Part shown: positions 25,565 through 37,900 of the stretch, one piece after another
Layout: every line of letters begins with the position of its first letter
How positions within the stretch are numbered: position 1 is the first letter of the stretch
From: Doris montereyensis
Taxonomy: Eukaryota; Mollusca; Gastropoda; Nudibranchia; Dorididae
Reading direction: 5' to 3'
Assembly: GCA_037039925.1 (NCBI GenBank)
Contig: JAXRKP010001260.1
Coordinates: 62,001-126,000, forward strand
Length of the DNA stretch: 64,000 nt
Notes under the pieces: model-generated
Told to the model about the DNA's origin: nothing
The model's database searches: none
The model's input: the letters and a program-made list of their open reading frames with translations, nothing else
Made by a program: the position numbers and the translations under genes

Positions 25565-26069
25565 CTTGGCACATTAAATAATAATAGCATCATGGAAACA
25601 CAACACAATGGATGATTAATACAAAATTTATAACACAAAAAAGCCACAGTGGAGGAAGTCAAAAGTGATAAACGACAACAAAATTACAACTCCACCAATA
25701 AAGACAAAACAAACATATCCAGCCCTACCTAGCCCCATTTATTTCTCTATTTTTTCTCCTTTTCCTTATACTCATTCTTAATATCACCGTCTTCCCTTTC
25801 TTGATTCTTATCATCTCTACTCGCCCCCTATTTGCTCTTCCTTTCTGTTTTTCCTTCTGATATCACACAGTGTGATGCCTGTCTAAATGTGCAGATATCC
25901 CTCTTTTTGTTGTCTGACAAAAGGTCATAAACCGAAACAACACGGCTTGTTCTGTCTTTATTGTTGGAGTTGCCACTTATTGTCGTTCATCACTTGTTAC
26001 AAAATTTATATGACCTGCAATATTTACCTCACCTCTTTAAATCAAATTACCCAATAAAAAAGTTGTAAT

Positions 26070-26698
26070 GGGGCGTTTAGCGTGTGGGAAATTATCTGCC
26101 CTTGTTTCAAAAAAGATCAGTAGGAACTCTTTTTGTGGAGCCTGAATCCCTTATTTAATTATAGTAAATACGAGGGCAGTGAGTACCGCACATCATCATT
26201 CATAAACCCTATTCTTCATCTTTCGGCTTTTCCCGTAAAGGGTCGCCCACAGTAGATCATCTTTCTCCACCATGTCCTATCCTGTTCGCCTCATCTCTTG
26301 CATCAACTATCTTCAATGTTTTCCTGCACCATAGCTATACTTTTTCACTTTGGTCTTCCTCTTCCTCCTGCCGGTATGTCCATCCGCAACATCTTCTGTC
26401 CAATATATTCCATACAGGATGACAACCAGTAATGATAATAAAAACTAGAAATAATAGATTAGTAGTACATAACATTCTATGTGTTCCTATTTTTAAAACT
26501 TTTTTATTGATTGACGACAACACAATTAAATATATTATCTTTTTATTTGTTTGCACTGAATATTGATGGCACAGACTCACATTTTATAGAGAAAGTATTA
26601 TAGGATTTTGCATTGAGGAAATGCGGCGATGCAATAGTGTTACCACGGCCAATCCGTGCGGTCCAATTGGGAATATTTGAAACAAGCTAAACGCCCCT
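26070..26698. mobile_element. Inverted-repeat element GGGGCGTTTAGC (left, intron 3)
   Basis: 12-bp inverted ends GGGGCGTTTAGC / GCTAAACGCCCC enclose about 629 bp. The interior (26180-26400) contains a CTTTCGGCTTTTCCCGTAAA / GGTCGCCCACAGTAGATCAT stretch, resembling the 3' end of widespread RTE-type LINEs. Non-coding. Confidence 0.6.
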
Positions 26699-27593
26699 GT
26701 AGTTTTACATTTTGATCCATTTTCATGAAATGTAATTTAGTATATTTTTGGAAGCCTGTTTTCAATTCTCAAATTCTCTGACAAATTATATAAATGTTTC
26801 AACCCAAATTTGTATTTTTTTTTCGTTGTCCTATTTTTTAAAACTTGTTTGTTGGACAGAAAAAATCTTCATCCAGAGCTAGAACCTAATAGAAATAGAT
26901 CTAGACAGGGAGATACAATATATTTATTAACAAGAGTGATATAAAAGTCTCAATTATTAATCAGATTCTATGGCAACACAAGACAGTAGAAACGTGGGCA
27001 TCTAATTTCTAAAATTCGTAAAGGTGAAAATACAAAGCATAAGAATAAGTAGATCTAGCGTTCTGCTCTACCCGGCTAGTACTGGCAAGAATAAGTTGTG
27101 AAATGACACGCATAGAATGTCGAATGCTTTATACAGCTATTTCTCAATTTTATATGTATATCTAAATAAATCTAGTCATATATGTTGATTCACATGTTTA
27201 GATAGATAACATTTAAGTGTTAAAGTCAACGTATGCGTCTTCTGCTGTCACTATACACTGAATAGCACTAGTAAAAAAACAATACGCAAAAAAGTTACCA
27301 TTGATCTGGGGAAATCGTAAACCATCATGGGACAGATTGGCAGTAGAAATGCCACCTTAGATATAAATTTGGTTTTAAGCAAAACGTAATCAAAATAAAT
27401 AAAAAATGACAGATTGTGAATTTTTCAAATTAAATTACTGAAATTTTAAAAAAGAAATAAAAACATTTTGTTTTAAACAAAGAGCTTTAATAAGGCTCAG
27501 TATTTGGCATACTGCTGAAATGTTTTTACAGTCTAATCTAACCGCATCAGTTCTCTGTATTGTAAATTACATGATATAGAACATTGAAGTTAC
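26699..27593. other. Intron 3 sequence, nothing recognised (left)
   Basis: AT-rich, no exon or repeat I can name; mirror at 32389-33293. Confidence 0.5.
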
Positions 27594-27702
27594 CAGTTGA
27601 TGCGTCCTCAGATTGAGCATCATATAAGATACCTTCTCTCTTAAGAGATCCTAAGCTGTGATTTAAATCAAAAGCTACCAAACAGGGTGTATAAGTGACT
27701 TT
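27594..27702 (-). pseudogene. MSTO1: MSTO1 exon 3 (left)
   Basis: Mirror of 32278-32388. It has an extra A right after the acceptor and TGT where the right arm has CGT (Cys for the conserved Arg of TYTPRL). The 3' end (GACGCATC) differs from the right arm (GACAAACATC). Confidence 0.72.
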
Positions 27703-28005
27703 CTGAGGAATGAAAACATTCAATAATATAATGTAAAAGAAATTATTTTAAAACTTAAAAGGTAGGGACATTTGCAAGATAAGATTTTCGCTTCATGTTC
27801 CAATTAATTTAAAAAAAACTATTTTGGCCTCTCTTTTCCTCTTTTCATTTCAGGCTTTTCCTCTAAATTAATTTACATCTACTAGTAAAAAAGCGCTGTG
27901 TATTTGTTTAGTTTAAAATGACATAAAATAAAAAAGGAAAAAAAGCCATAAAATGGAATGTGTGGTGCAATTTTCCCCCTTTTTAAAATTGAAGATGAAG
28001 AAAAT

Positions 28006-29455
28006 AGGAATTCCTAGGAATCACTAGGAAGCCCTTGGAATCCCTAGGAATCCCTCGAAAGCCCTTTGGCAGACCTCGAAAGGCACTTACCAAATCATCA
28101 ATTTTAGTCTCAGAAGGCAAAATAACACCAGCCTAAGTGGTATAGGTCTATAGTATGCATCACAAATTACCATTAGATGCCGAGTATTTTATAGAGAATA
28201 TATAGAGCTCGCCACTGACTGACTAGACTTGGACGTAATAACTGACAGGAAAATACTGATATGGGTCTGATAAGTTATTCAAATATTGAGGAATATATTA
28301 TGACTTGCGTCTGGGGTGTCAGGGGTCTTTTAAATTTTTTATGCGTTTTTGTGGGCCAAAGAAGAAGACCTGTTTGAGGGTAACAGGGATTTCTATAGTT
28401 AGCGCCATTTAGTTTTTTTTTGTTTGGAACCAAAAACTGGGTTGTCCGCTAAGTGACGTCACACTTTTCAACTCTATTGTCGGTAAAGAACCACGTATGT
28501 TATTTGCCTTCTGAGACTAAAATTGATGATTTGGTAAGTCTCTTACGAGGTCTACCAAAGAGCTTTCGAAAGGGATTCCTAGGTTTCAAGGGCTTCCTAG
28601 TGATTCCTATGAATTCCGGTGTTTATTTTTCTCGAAATCCCTAGGAATTCCTAGGAATCACTAGGAAGCCCTTGGAATCCCTAGGAATCCTCAGCTCTTT
28701 GGTAGACCTCGAAAGACACTTACCAAATCATCAATTTTAATCTCAGAAGGCAAAATAACACCAGCCTAAGTGGTTCTTTTACCGACAATAGAGTTGAAAA
28801 GTGGTTCCAAACAAAAACAAAACAAATTGGCGCTAACTATAGAAATCCCCGTTACCCTCGGAACAGGTCTTCTTCTTTGGCCCACCAAAAACACATAAAA
28901 CATTTAAAGACCCCTGACACCCCAGACGCAAGTCATAATATATTCCTCCAACATTTTAATAACTTATCAGACCCATATCAGTATTTTCCTGTCAGTTATT
29001 ACGTCCAAACCTAGTCATTCAGTGGCGACTCTATATATTCTCTATAAATATAAAATACTCGGCATCTAATGGTAATTTCGTATGCATACTAAAAAAACAT
29101 TTAAAAGACCCTGACACCCCAGACGCAAGTCATAATATATCCCTCCAACATTTTAATAATTTATCAGACCCATATCAGTATTTTCCTGTCAGTTATTACG
29201 TCCAAATCTAGTCATTCAGTGGCAAGCTCTATATTCTCTATAAAATACTCGACATCTAATGGTAATTTCGTATGCATACTATAGACCTATACCACGGCTA
29301 AAATACCAGGACATACAAGGTAAAGAACCATGTAGGCTGGTGTTATTTTGCCTTTTGAGACTAAAATTGATGATTTGGTAAGTGTCTTTCGAGGTCTACC
29401 AAAGGGCTTTCGAGGGATTCCAAGGATTTCGAGAAAAATAAACACCGACACGGGT
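28006..29455. mobile_element. Tandem foldback elements at the palindrome junction
   Basis: Two long terminal modules and middle modules arranged as A, B reversed, A reversed, A, B, B partial, A reversed. Module A carries CCTAGGAATCACTAGGAAGC, ACCAAATCATCAATTTTA and CAAAATAACACCAGCCTAAG. Module B carries CTGACACCCCAGACGCAAGT and CAGTATTTTCCTGTCAGTTA. The middle A reversed/A pair makes a near-perfect palindrome of roughly 450 bp per arm, centred on the CCTAGGAATTCCTAGG at 28640-28655. No transposase. The left edge coincides with the end of the left palindrome arm. Confidence 0.8.
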
Positions 29456-29832
29456 GCCACAGGTGTGTGATTTGCCTTAGGATGAGCAGAAGAGGGACCT
29501 AACTTCGTCTGGGATAGACGCAGGGCAGGGTGGGAGGGCCTTGGTTTTTGCGTGTGGGGGTGGTTCAGGGTCAGGGATGGTTATAATGCATGCCTGACTA
29601 TCATTATTGTAATCTTTCCTCTACCTAAATGACTAGATTCTATAATGACTATTCATTATTAGTACAAATATCTGAGAGAAAAAATGCTATTCGTCATTAG
29701 CATGGGATGTATTAACGGGATGATGAATCAATGACTGTTTTGGTACTCGAGTAAAGTAGGAGTCAAATTGATATGGAGCGAAAGGGAAAATTTTAACTAG
29801 GTGTCAATAGTCTTCAAGTTCATTTGGTGGGG

Positions 29833-30070
29833 TGTCTGCTTCTCAATCAAAAGGTCTTGTGTTCATGCATAACAGATTGAACAATTTTCTTGTATTTTCA
29901 TGTTCCTCTCCTCCTCCCCCCACCTCCCCATGTCCAGGTAGGTGGGTCGACTCTTAGTCCCATTGCAAATGGATGATGAAAATGAGGTTTGGTATGCAGA
30001 TCACAGCTCTGCACGCTTAAGATTTAAAGATCCCTTGGCTGTTTACTGGGAATCTTGGCAAAATAAAAAT
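29833..30070 (+). mobile_element. Possible SINE in the spacer
   Basis: Starts TTGGTGGGGTGTCTGCTTCT and has GGTCTTGTGTTCATGC in a B-box-like position, then a body ending in AATCTTGGCAAAATAAAA. It does not match the other SINE family here. Weak. Confidence 0.3.
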
Positions 30071-30229
30071 ATCCTACCAAAAGCCTTGAGATTACTTTAA
30101 ATGTGGATGTGGGTAAGATCAAATCAAATCCAAACTCAAATCACAGTCTGGAGACAACATCAAAGAGCCTGACGCTTGCTTGGTGGGACCTAGTACTGGC
30201 ATAGATTCTAGGCCTACAACAGGATGTAT

Positions 30230-30384
30230 GTGTTCCAGATAGAGAAAGCGGTATTGCCGATCTTAATTTGAATTTTCATTTGATTGCACTGTGTTAGGCA
30301 GACAGTTAAGTTAGGCATGCTAATTAAAGAGGAAAGAATTTGTTACATGTGGACTGGCCTCTTAGGCTGATACTACCGAATCAT
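30230..30384. mobile_element. Degraded end of the 8-bp-TSD transposon in the spacer
   Basis: CCAGATAGAGA, TTTGAATTTTCATTT, GCATGCTAATTAAAGAGGAA and GGCCTCTTAGGC occur in the same order as at 23635-23825, with a large internal deletion. Lies just upstream of MSTO1 exon 2. Confidence 0.6.
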
Positions 30385-30423
30385 TATATTTAATGTTATT
30401 TTCATTCTGTTACTTAATTTCAG

Positions 30424-30517
30424 GAATCTTCCTTTGTGTATGATCCACAAGCCCTCTTGGACTTTACAAAAGAGATAAATCATGATGTTTTGTACCGAGA
30501 AGGCAAGAATCTGAAAG
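30424..30517 (+). CDS. MSTO1: MSTO1 exon 2
   Basis: Acceptor after a T-rich stretch ending TTTCAG; donor AAAG|GTAAAT, phase 1. It encodes ESSFVYDPQALLDF then EINHDVLYREGKNLK, matching the family's CPDVLYRTGRTLHG region. It is the only copy in the window and lies in the spacer, so only the plus-strand gene has it. The open frame continues past the donor, but that part does not resemble misato and joins exon 3 poorly. Confidence 0.82.
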
Positions 30518-33500
30518 GTAAATCTATTACATTACATGAGAGAATTCAATTGTCAGTCATTGAAATCAAGGAGAAGTACAGTAGAACGCTCGATAATTTG
30601 ACCGCTGATACTCCAACAAACTTGCTTATTATCCGACTGAATAGAGCAGGAACTAAATTTTGTCCTATATTCTGTTTATCGATAAATTGACAGATCGCTG
30701 TTCCCACTCTTGACATAAGATAGAGGGAACAAAACTGTTAATTTAATGGAAAAAACTTTGATAATCGGACTTGATTTTTTCAAATTCTTGGGCAGGTACA
30801 GCACTATTAACAATCAGTTAAACTGTGAAGGCTGTCAGACAATGAGGAGACAAAAAAGACCAAAACCGGATGTAACACTAACGTGCAATAGTGTTAACCT
30901 ACACTGGCCATGTACCCATCGGAGGCAAGGACCAGTAACTGAGCATATGATTAGTCCCAACAGTTGAGTTGTCCGGCTTGAACTTGAGCACTACGCCAGA
31001 CATTTAGCAAACAAGGGGATTCAGTGGTCGGATAAAATTAAAGGAATGAAACACTCTTGGGAAAGAACAGCGCGAAGACCAAAAGCACAAGAATTAGGAC
31101 AGTGGAAATGGAGATAGATAGGACACAACCTCAGAGAAGTTGCTATAAGACACGCCCTTCAATGGAACCCACAGGGGCAAGCCATGAGTAACCTGGAGAA
31201 GAAGCGAGTGGACGATGACTGAAGAGAGATCTTTGTGAAAGGACTTAACAAGATGGGAACAAAAGGGAAGTCAGTTGTTTATTGCCTCTACCCTGGTATA
31301 AGATGAGAAGGGCATAATAATGATAATAATAAGTTACGCGAGATGGCATAACTGAATGAAATGAGAGTACCAGATTAGGGTTGTGGGGGTCACAATAATA
31401 CTTTCACATAGTTGGAAATGGTAGGAAAGTGTCACATCACTTATAAGTCATTTTCATTTCTTTCTTTTGGTTTGTAGTTCTTGCATTTTACTATTAATTA
31501 TCACCTGTTGTCCCTTGGGTAGGGCCAAAGGTGTGAGCAGTAATACCCCAGAGCTGTTTATCTCTCGCATCTGTTTCCAGTTGTTGCCAAGGAATACTTG
31601 AATCTTCTCATCTCTGCTTCCATCTATCGTCTCCATATGTCTCTGGGTTGACCCCTTTTCTTTTACCCTGTGGGTTCTAATGGAGAGCTTGTCTTCAATA
31701 TGATGCTTGTCTCGGCTTTCTCAATGTATATCCCACTTAACGCCATTTCCTTCTAGCAATTTTCTCTTTCAATGGCTTCCTTCCATGTTCTGCGACATAA
31801 CTCAACATTGCTAATTATTTCCGGCCAATGGATGCCCCAACTGTTCCTTAAGCATTTGTTTGAATGTTTAGAGATTTTGGTTGTTTTGTTTGATCTCCAT
31901 GTTTCCGCTCCATATAAAAGTCTCTTCTGTATGTTTAATTTGAAAATTTTGAGTTTTGTCTTTGTTGACATTTTCTTCATCTTCAATTTTAAAAAGGGGG
32001 AAAATTGCACCACACATTCCATTTTGGTGCCTTTTTTTCCTTTTTATTTTATGTCATTTTAAACTAAACAAATTACACAGCGCTTTTACTAGTAGATGTG
32101 TAAATTAATTTAGGAGGAAAAGCCTGAAATGGAAAAGAGGAAAAAGAGAGGCCAAAATAGTTTTTTTTTAAATTAATTGGAACATGAAGGAAAATCTTAT
32201 CTTGCAAATGTCCCTACCTTTTTAAGTTTTAAAATAATTTCTTTTACATTATATTATTGTATGTTTTCATTCCTCAGAAGTCACTTATACACCCCCGTTT
32301 GGTAGCTTTTGATTTAAATCACAGCTTAGGATCTCTTAAGAGAGAAGGCATCTTATATGATGCTCAATCTGAGGACAAACATCAACTGGTAACTTCAATG
32401 TTCTATATCATGTAATTTACAATACAGAGAACTGATGCGGTTAGATTAGACTGTAAAACATTTCAGCAGTATGCCAAATACTGAGCCTTATTAAAGCTCT
32501 TTGTTTAAAACAAAAATGTTTTTTATTTCTTTTTAAAATTTCAGTAATTTAATTTAAAAAATTCACAATCTGTCATTTTTTTACTATTTTGATTACGTTT
32601 TGGTTTAAAACCAAATTTATATCTAAGGTGGCATTTCGCTCCTACTGCCAATCTGTCCCATGATGTATTACGCGATTTCCAGATCAATGGTAACTTTTTT
32701 GCGTGGCTGTTTTTTACTAGTGCTATTCAGTGTATAGTGACAGCAGAAGACGTACACGTTGACTTTAACACTTAAATGTTATCTATCTAAACATGTGAAT
32801 CAACATATATGACTAGATTTATTTAGATATACATATAAAATTGTGAGAAAATAGTTGTTATGGCATCTTCGACATTCTATGCGTGTCATTTCACAACTTA
32901 TTCTTGCCAGTACCAGCCGGTAGAGCAGAACGCTAGATCTACTTATTCTTAAGTGCTTGTATTTTCACCTTTACGAATTTTAGAAAATTAGATGCCCACG
33001 TTCTACTGTCTTGTGTTGCCATAGAATCTGATTAATAATTGAGACTTTTATATCACTCTTGTTAATAAATATATTGTATCTCCCTGTGTCTAGATCTATT
33101 TCTATTAGGTTCTAGCTCTGGATGAAGATTTTTCTGTCCAACAAACAAGTTTTAAAAATAGGACACGAAAAAAAAAATACAAATTTGGGTTGAAACATTT
33201 ATATAATTTGTCAGAGAATTTGAGAATTGAAAACAGGCTTCAAAAATATACTAAATTACATTTCATGAAAATGGATCAAAATGTAAAACTACAGGGGCGT
33301 TTAGCTTGTTTCAAGTATTCCCAATTGGACCGCACGAGATTGGCCGTGGTAACATATTGCATCGCCGCATTTCCTCAATGCAAAATCCTATAATACTTTC
33401 TCATAAAATGTGAGTCTGTGCATCAATGTTATTCAGTGCAAACAAATAAAAAAGATAATATATTAATTGTGTTAGCGTCAATCAATAAGTTTTAAAAATA

Positions 33501-34855
33501 GGAACACATAGAATGTTATGTACTACTAATCTATTATTTCTAGTTTTTATTATCATTACTGGTTGTCATCCTGTATGGAATATATTGGACAGAAGATGTT
33601 GCGGATGGACATACCGGGCAGGGAGGAAGAGGGGAAAGACAAAGCGAAAAAGTATAGCTATGGTGCAGGAAAACATTGAAGATAGTTGATGCAAGAGATG
33701 GGGCGGAACAGGATAGGACATGGTGGAGAAAGATGATCTACTGTGGCGACCCTTTACGGGAAAAGCCGAAAGATGAAGAATAGGGTTTTATGAATGATGA
33801 TGTGCGGTACTCACTGCCCTCGTATTTTACTATAATTAAATAAGGGATTCAGGCTCCACACAAAAGAGTTCCTACTGATCTTTTTTGAAACAAGGGCAGA
33901 TAATTTCACACGCTAAACGCCCCATTACAACTTTTATTGGGTAATTTGATTTAAAGAGGTGAGGTAAATATTGCAGGTCATATAAATTTTGTAACAAGTG
34001 ATGAACGACAATAAGTGGCAACTCCAACAATAAAGACAGAACAAGCACGTGTTGTTTCGGTTATGACCTTTTGTCAGACAACAAAAGAGGGATATCTGCA
34101 CATTTAGACAGGCATCACACTGTGTGATATCAGAAGGAAAAACAGAAAGGAAGAGCAAATAGGGGGCAGTAGAGATGATAAGAATCAAGAAAGGGAAGAC
34201 GGTGATATTAAAATGAGTATAAGAAAGGAGAAAAAATAGAGAAATAAATGGGGCTAGGTAGGGCTGGATATGTTTGTTTTGTCTTTATTGGTGGAGTTGT
34301 AATTTTGTTGTCGTTTATCACTTGGCTTCACTCCACTGTGGCTTTTTTGTGTTATAAATTTTGTATTAATCATCCATTGTGTTGTGTTTCCATGATGCTA
34401 TTATTATTTAATGTGCCAAGGACTGGCGACGTCACTCTTCATCAAGCTCAAGTTGGGAAAAAGAACAGATATTTAGAGGATCTTGACCAAGAGGTATGTA
34501 GTACAATAGATAAAAAAGATTAGGATATTTCAGTTTTATGCAGAATGTTTCACTTTTGTGAAAGCAGACTTTACCAATTGGCTTGTTATTATAGCTCTAA
34601 TAATAATTATAATCACAAACAATTAGCAATGTGTTGTGAGTTTTTCTTTTTTTTCCAAAGAACATGTTGCTATGATATCCTGGAAAACTAATGTTTTTCT
34701 TCATACGGTTTCTATTGGATTTAGATAATAAAGACTTTATAAGTTTAAAATAATGTAACTTATGATCAATTTGAGGAATACTCATAAAACTCAAATGTTT
34801 TCTTTAACAATGGTCTAAATCCATGAATTTACTGTTATATAATGATATGTATGTA

Positions 34856-34936
<81 letters not shown>

Positions 34937-37900
34937 ATAATCACCTCCTGGCCAGGACGCTAGTCTGATGCAGGTTTTTACTTCCAAGCTAGTGCTTGTA
35001 CCCATTTGTACTTGGGTAGAGTGGGGAAAATATGTATTAAGTGTTATTCCCAAAGAACACTATGTCGGACCTGACTTTGCTAGGATTTGAACTCGGGATT
35101 CTCATGATCCCCAGTCCGGCACCCTAACCACTGGACCACCGACACCACCAAGCCTTTGAGTATTCCCATACAAAATTTCAGTTCGATTGATGGCTTAACA
35201 AGGTCAGGAGGCGTGACAGAAAATAAACAAGTTTTTAAAATTATATTAGATATATATGAATGTATGATCATGAATGGTATTAATATCTTTGGTTATGCAT
35301 GTGAGACTGGATTTGTATTGCCATGAGTAATAGTTATGTATATAAATATATACTCAGAATACACTCCATAAACAAGAAATTTATCATATTATAATAACAA
35401 AACTGTTTGGAAGGAATAATGCAAAGAACGATTTTCATTTCCTTCAGTTCAGTATTACCACAGACAGGGCAATTAAACAAATAATAAAGTCATCTATAGT
35501 TTTTTTGCTTTGCACCAGACATGTTTATATTATTTTGTATGTTTTCAATTAGAATCTTCAGCAGAATGAAGAAGCCAATGAAACCAGCAAGCCTGAAACT
35601 GACATTATCTCTGAGAATATAGGTAATTCATCTCTTGTCCGTATACATATGATTAAAGTGATTTTTCTGATTGTATGGGCATGTGATTTAAGTGTACACA
35701 TGGCAATTTCAATTTGAAGATAAGTCACAAAATTGCTCAAACCTAAAGAAAGCCCCAACATTTCTATGTAACATTAGTGAAAACAGCTTTTCATTCTATC
35801 AATTCCTTTTATTTTGCAGGGGACAGTGGTTTAACCACAGCTTCTAATGAAAATCAAAAAGTCTTTGGTCACAGTATTGTCGATTAGATGATGAAGTCAA
35901 AGTATGGTCAGACTATCTGAGAACATGCCTTCATCCTCGGTCAATACACATACTTGAGGATCCACATCAACCCAATAAGTGAGTTTAATGTGATATAAAT
36001 ATGGTATCTTTACTGTTCAGTGTTTTGAAATATATATTCACTTCTCCAAAAGATATGTACTGATAAAATGATCGTTTTGATTATATCGGATTCATCAACA
36101 CTCTTGTAAGATAATTTGAAAACAATTTTTATGTGATGGTGTGTGACTGTTGCCTTCACAAAAGATTGTTATGGGTTACACAGTGGTCTTCGCCTAAGAG
36201 GCCGCTTTTCCTACATAGCAGATTTTTTCCTCTTTAATTATCATGCCTTAGAGGCCACTTCAAAAAGCTTCAATCCGGCTAAGAGGCCAGTTTTTCTTTC
36301 GTTGGAAGGCCTTATTGGTATTCTAAACTTAATTCAATGAAATGAAAATTCAAATAGTGCCACACTTCTCTCTATCTGGACCATGTCATCGTAGATCTTC
36401 ATTGTGTTATAGCTCATTAGCATTCATTGTCATTAGAGTATCTTGCTACAAGTAATTGATGTGAACTAGAAACATGTTTTCATTGAAAAAGGACTGGTGA
36501 TAGTTTGGATTGAAGAGGAATTAAGCCTTATTGCTTGATGCAATGTGTAATGAAAAATAGAAACAGATAAAGGAATAGGCCTACAATTTTCTTGAATTGT
36601 ACACTGCTTTGTTTTTCCTAATCTTTCTTATACAACCTCCTCCCTAGCTAAGCTCTAGGCCTAAAAGGTGCAACCAATAAATTTTACGAAATGATTATTT
36701 AGGATAAACCCCCCCCCCCCCCCATATCACGTATTTAGATTTCACCTAAGAGACTACATTTTGTTCAATCCCGGGAACTGGCCTCTTAGGCGGAGACCAC
36801 TGTTATCGGTTGTGTGAAATTTATGGGTTTTTTTTAATTTTCTATGTAAATTATTCTAGTAAGATTATTAAAAATTTTGTTAATCTGTTTATATTATTTA
36901 ATGCAAGTGAGATGAACTAAAATTCTAATAGGTTTCCATTCAAAATCATTACAACTGTTAAAATTTTTTGTTGTCAAATTTACATCGTTTATTATACAAA
37001 AAGATATTTATTGCTGCAAAACTTGTTTACTTTTTCTCAAGGAGTGGGTCCTGGGAGAAAGCCATTTTTCCCTAAATTGGACAAATTTAGTTTATTGAAT
37101 TATTGGATGGAGCAGTTCATTTCCTTCGCATTGATACCACAAAAGAACCTTAGTAAGAATTCTTTGAAATCATACAAATTTTTTAGAATCGATGCAGGCA
37201 TAACTATCAACACATCTGTTGTACTATGAAAGACAGTAATTTTGTCTAAAGTGTGCAAGAGGGTACTCATTTTCATCATCACAATGTACTCTATCCTGAA
37301 TATTGCCTTCGATCGCCAGGCTAATACGTGGACCAATTCCGAGCACTTATTATCAAAAGGTCCCATCCAACATGAGTATATGGTAGCCAGGGCATTTCAA
37401 ACAGGGTCGACAAGATTTAGTTAAGAGCCTCTCAATGTTTTATGACATTTCAAAGCATTATCCTATTCTTTTCTAGATTTATACTTGAGCTACTTTTCAT
37501 TTTTGAATTCACATAAACTTCAACCATGAAAACAGAGCAGCAGAGTTATCTCAAACTCCTTCAGGTAGGGTCAATGAGTTTGAGATAGCCATGAATTTGA
37601 ATCTACGAAACAAAGAATGTAACTCCTCCCCTCTCCAGGCCACACACACCTTTTCTATATCTACATTACCGCTGAAGAATACTGCCCTGTACATGTTTAA
37701 TCAAAAGGGGTATGTGACTTCTCATTCCTCCTAACTTTTTTTCCTGTAAAATTTTAAAATTTAAGCATTTGAAAAATATTTTGTTTACATTATGAGAGCT
37801 TAGTAGTTCGAGATTTCCCCATTGGAGTTTGAGAAAGGGGTGTTGCTGGTACAAAGAAAATAGAAGGATTACTATAATTAAATAAGGGCTTCAGGTTCCA

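Larger units (their letters stand above)
1..27702 (-). pseudogene. MSTO1: MSTO1 (misato), left inverted copy, exons 3-14 (partial)
   Basis: Minus-strand mirror of the right copy. Exons in gene order: 27594-27702, 25492-25564, 24386-24455, 24031-24188, 21423-21544, 13816-13952, 10150-10303, 6038-6169, 5669-5849, 5057-5156, 2222-2336, and 1-7 of the terminal exon. No exon 1 or 2 is seen upstream; the arm ends in intron 2 at 28005, against foldback elements. Frame breaks of 1-2 nt occur in several exons (3, 4, 6, 8, 9, 11, 12), but exons 5 and 10 are clean. Some exons are better here than on the right (exon 10 is a full 132 nt). I call it a probable pseudogene because of the missing 5' exon; if indels are sequencing error it could still be a 5'-truncated transcribed copy. 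Confidence 0.65.
1..28005. repeat. Left arm of a ~61-kb inverted duplication
   Basis: The arm is the reverse complement of 31970-61233 and is colinear throughout. Anchor pairs are base 1 with 61233, 15181 with 46148, 19861 with 40160, 26071 with 33922 and 28005 with 31970. Differences are scattered substitutions and many 1-2 nt indels, plus a large length difference in the minisatellite. All MSTO1 exons and transposons inside the right arm recur here in mirror order. The inner edge is sharp, right after a GAAGATGAAGAAAAT block. The outer edge is not visible because the window starts inside the arm. Confidence 0.97.
28006..31969. other. Spacer between the palindrome arms
   Basis: About 4 kb not mirrored between the arms. 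In order it holds foldback modules (28006-29455), a weak tRNA-SINE-like stretch (29833-30070), a degraded copy of the 5'-CAGTGGTC element (about 30230-30384), MSTO1 exon 2 (30424-30517), a possible pogo-like remnant (30575-30765), and two convergent LINE 3' fragments (about 31040-31310 plus, 31454-32022 minus). Stretches 29460-29830 and 30770-31030 show nothing I recognise. Confidence 0.85.

Noticed and set aside
29456..30423. MSTO1 exon 1 in the spacer
   Set aside because: I looked for a frame with an LGH...HWWN-like motif before a donor and did not find one.
30518..30690. Continuation of MSTO1 exon 2 to the TGA at 30688
   Set aside because: After the GTAAAT donor the peptide loses misato similarity, and the sequence resembles a pogo-type transposon; joining at 30517 to exon 3 restores the family sequence and the phase.
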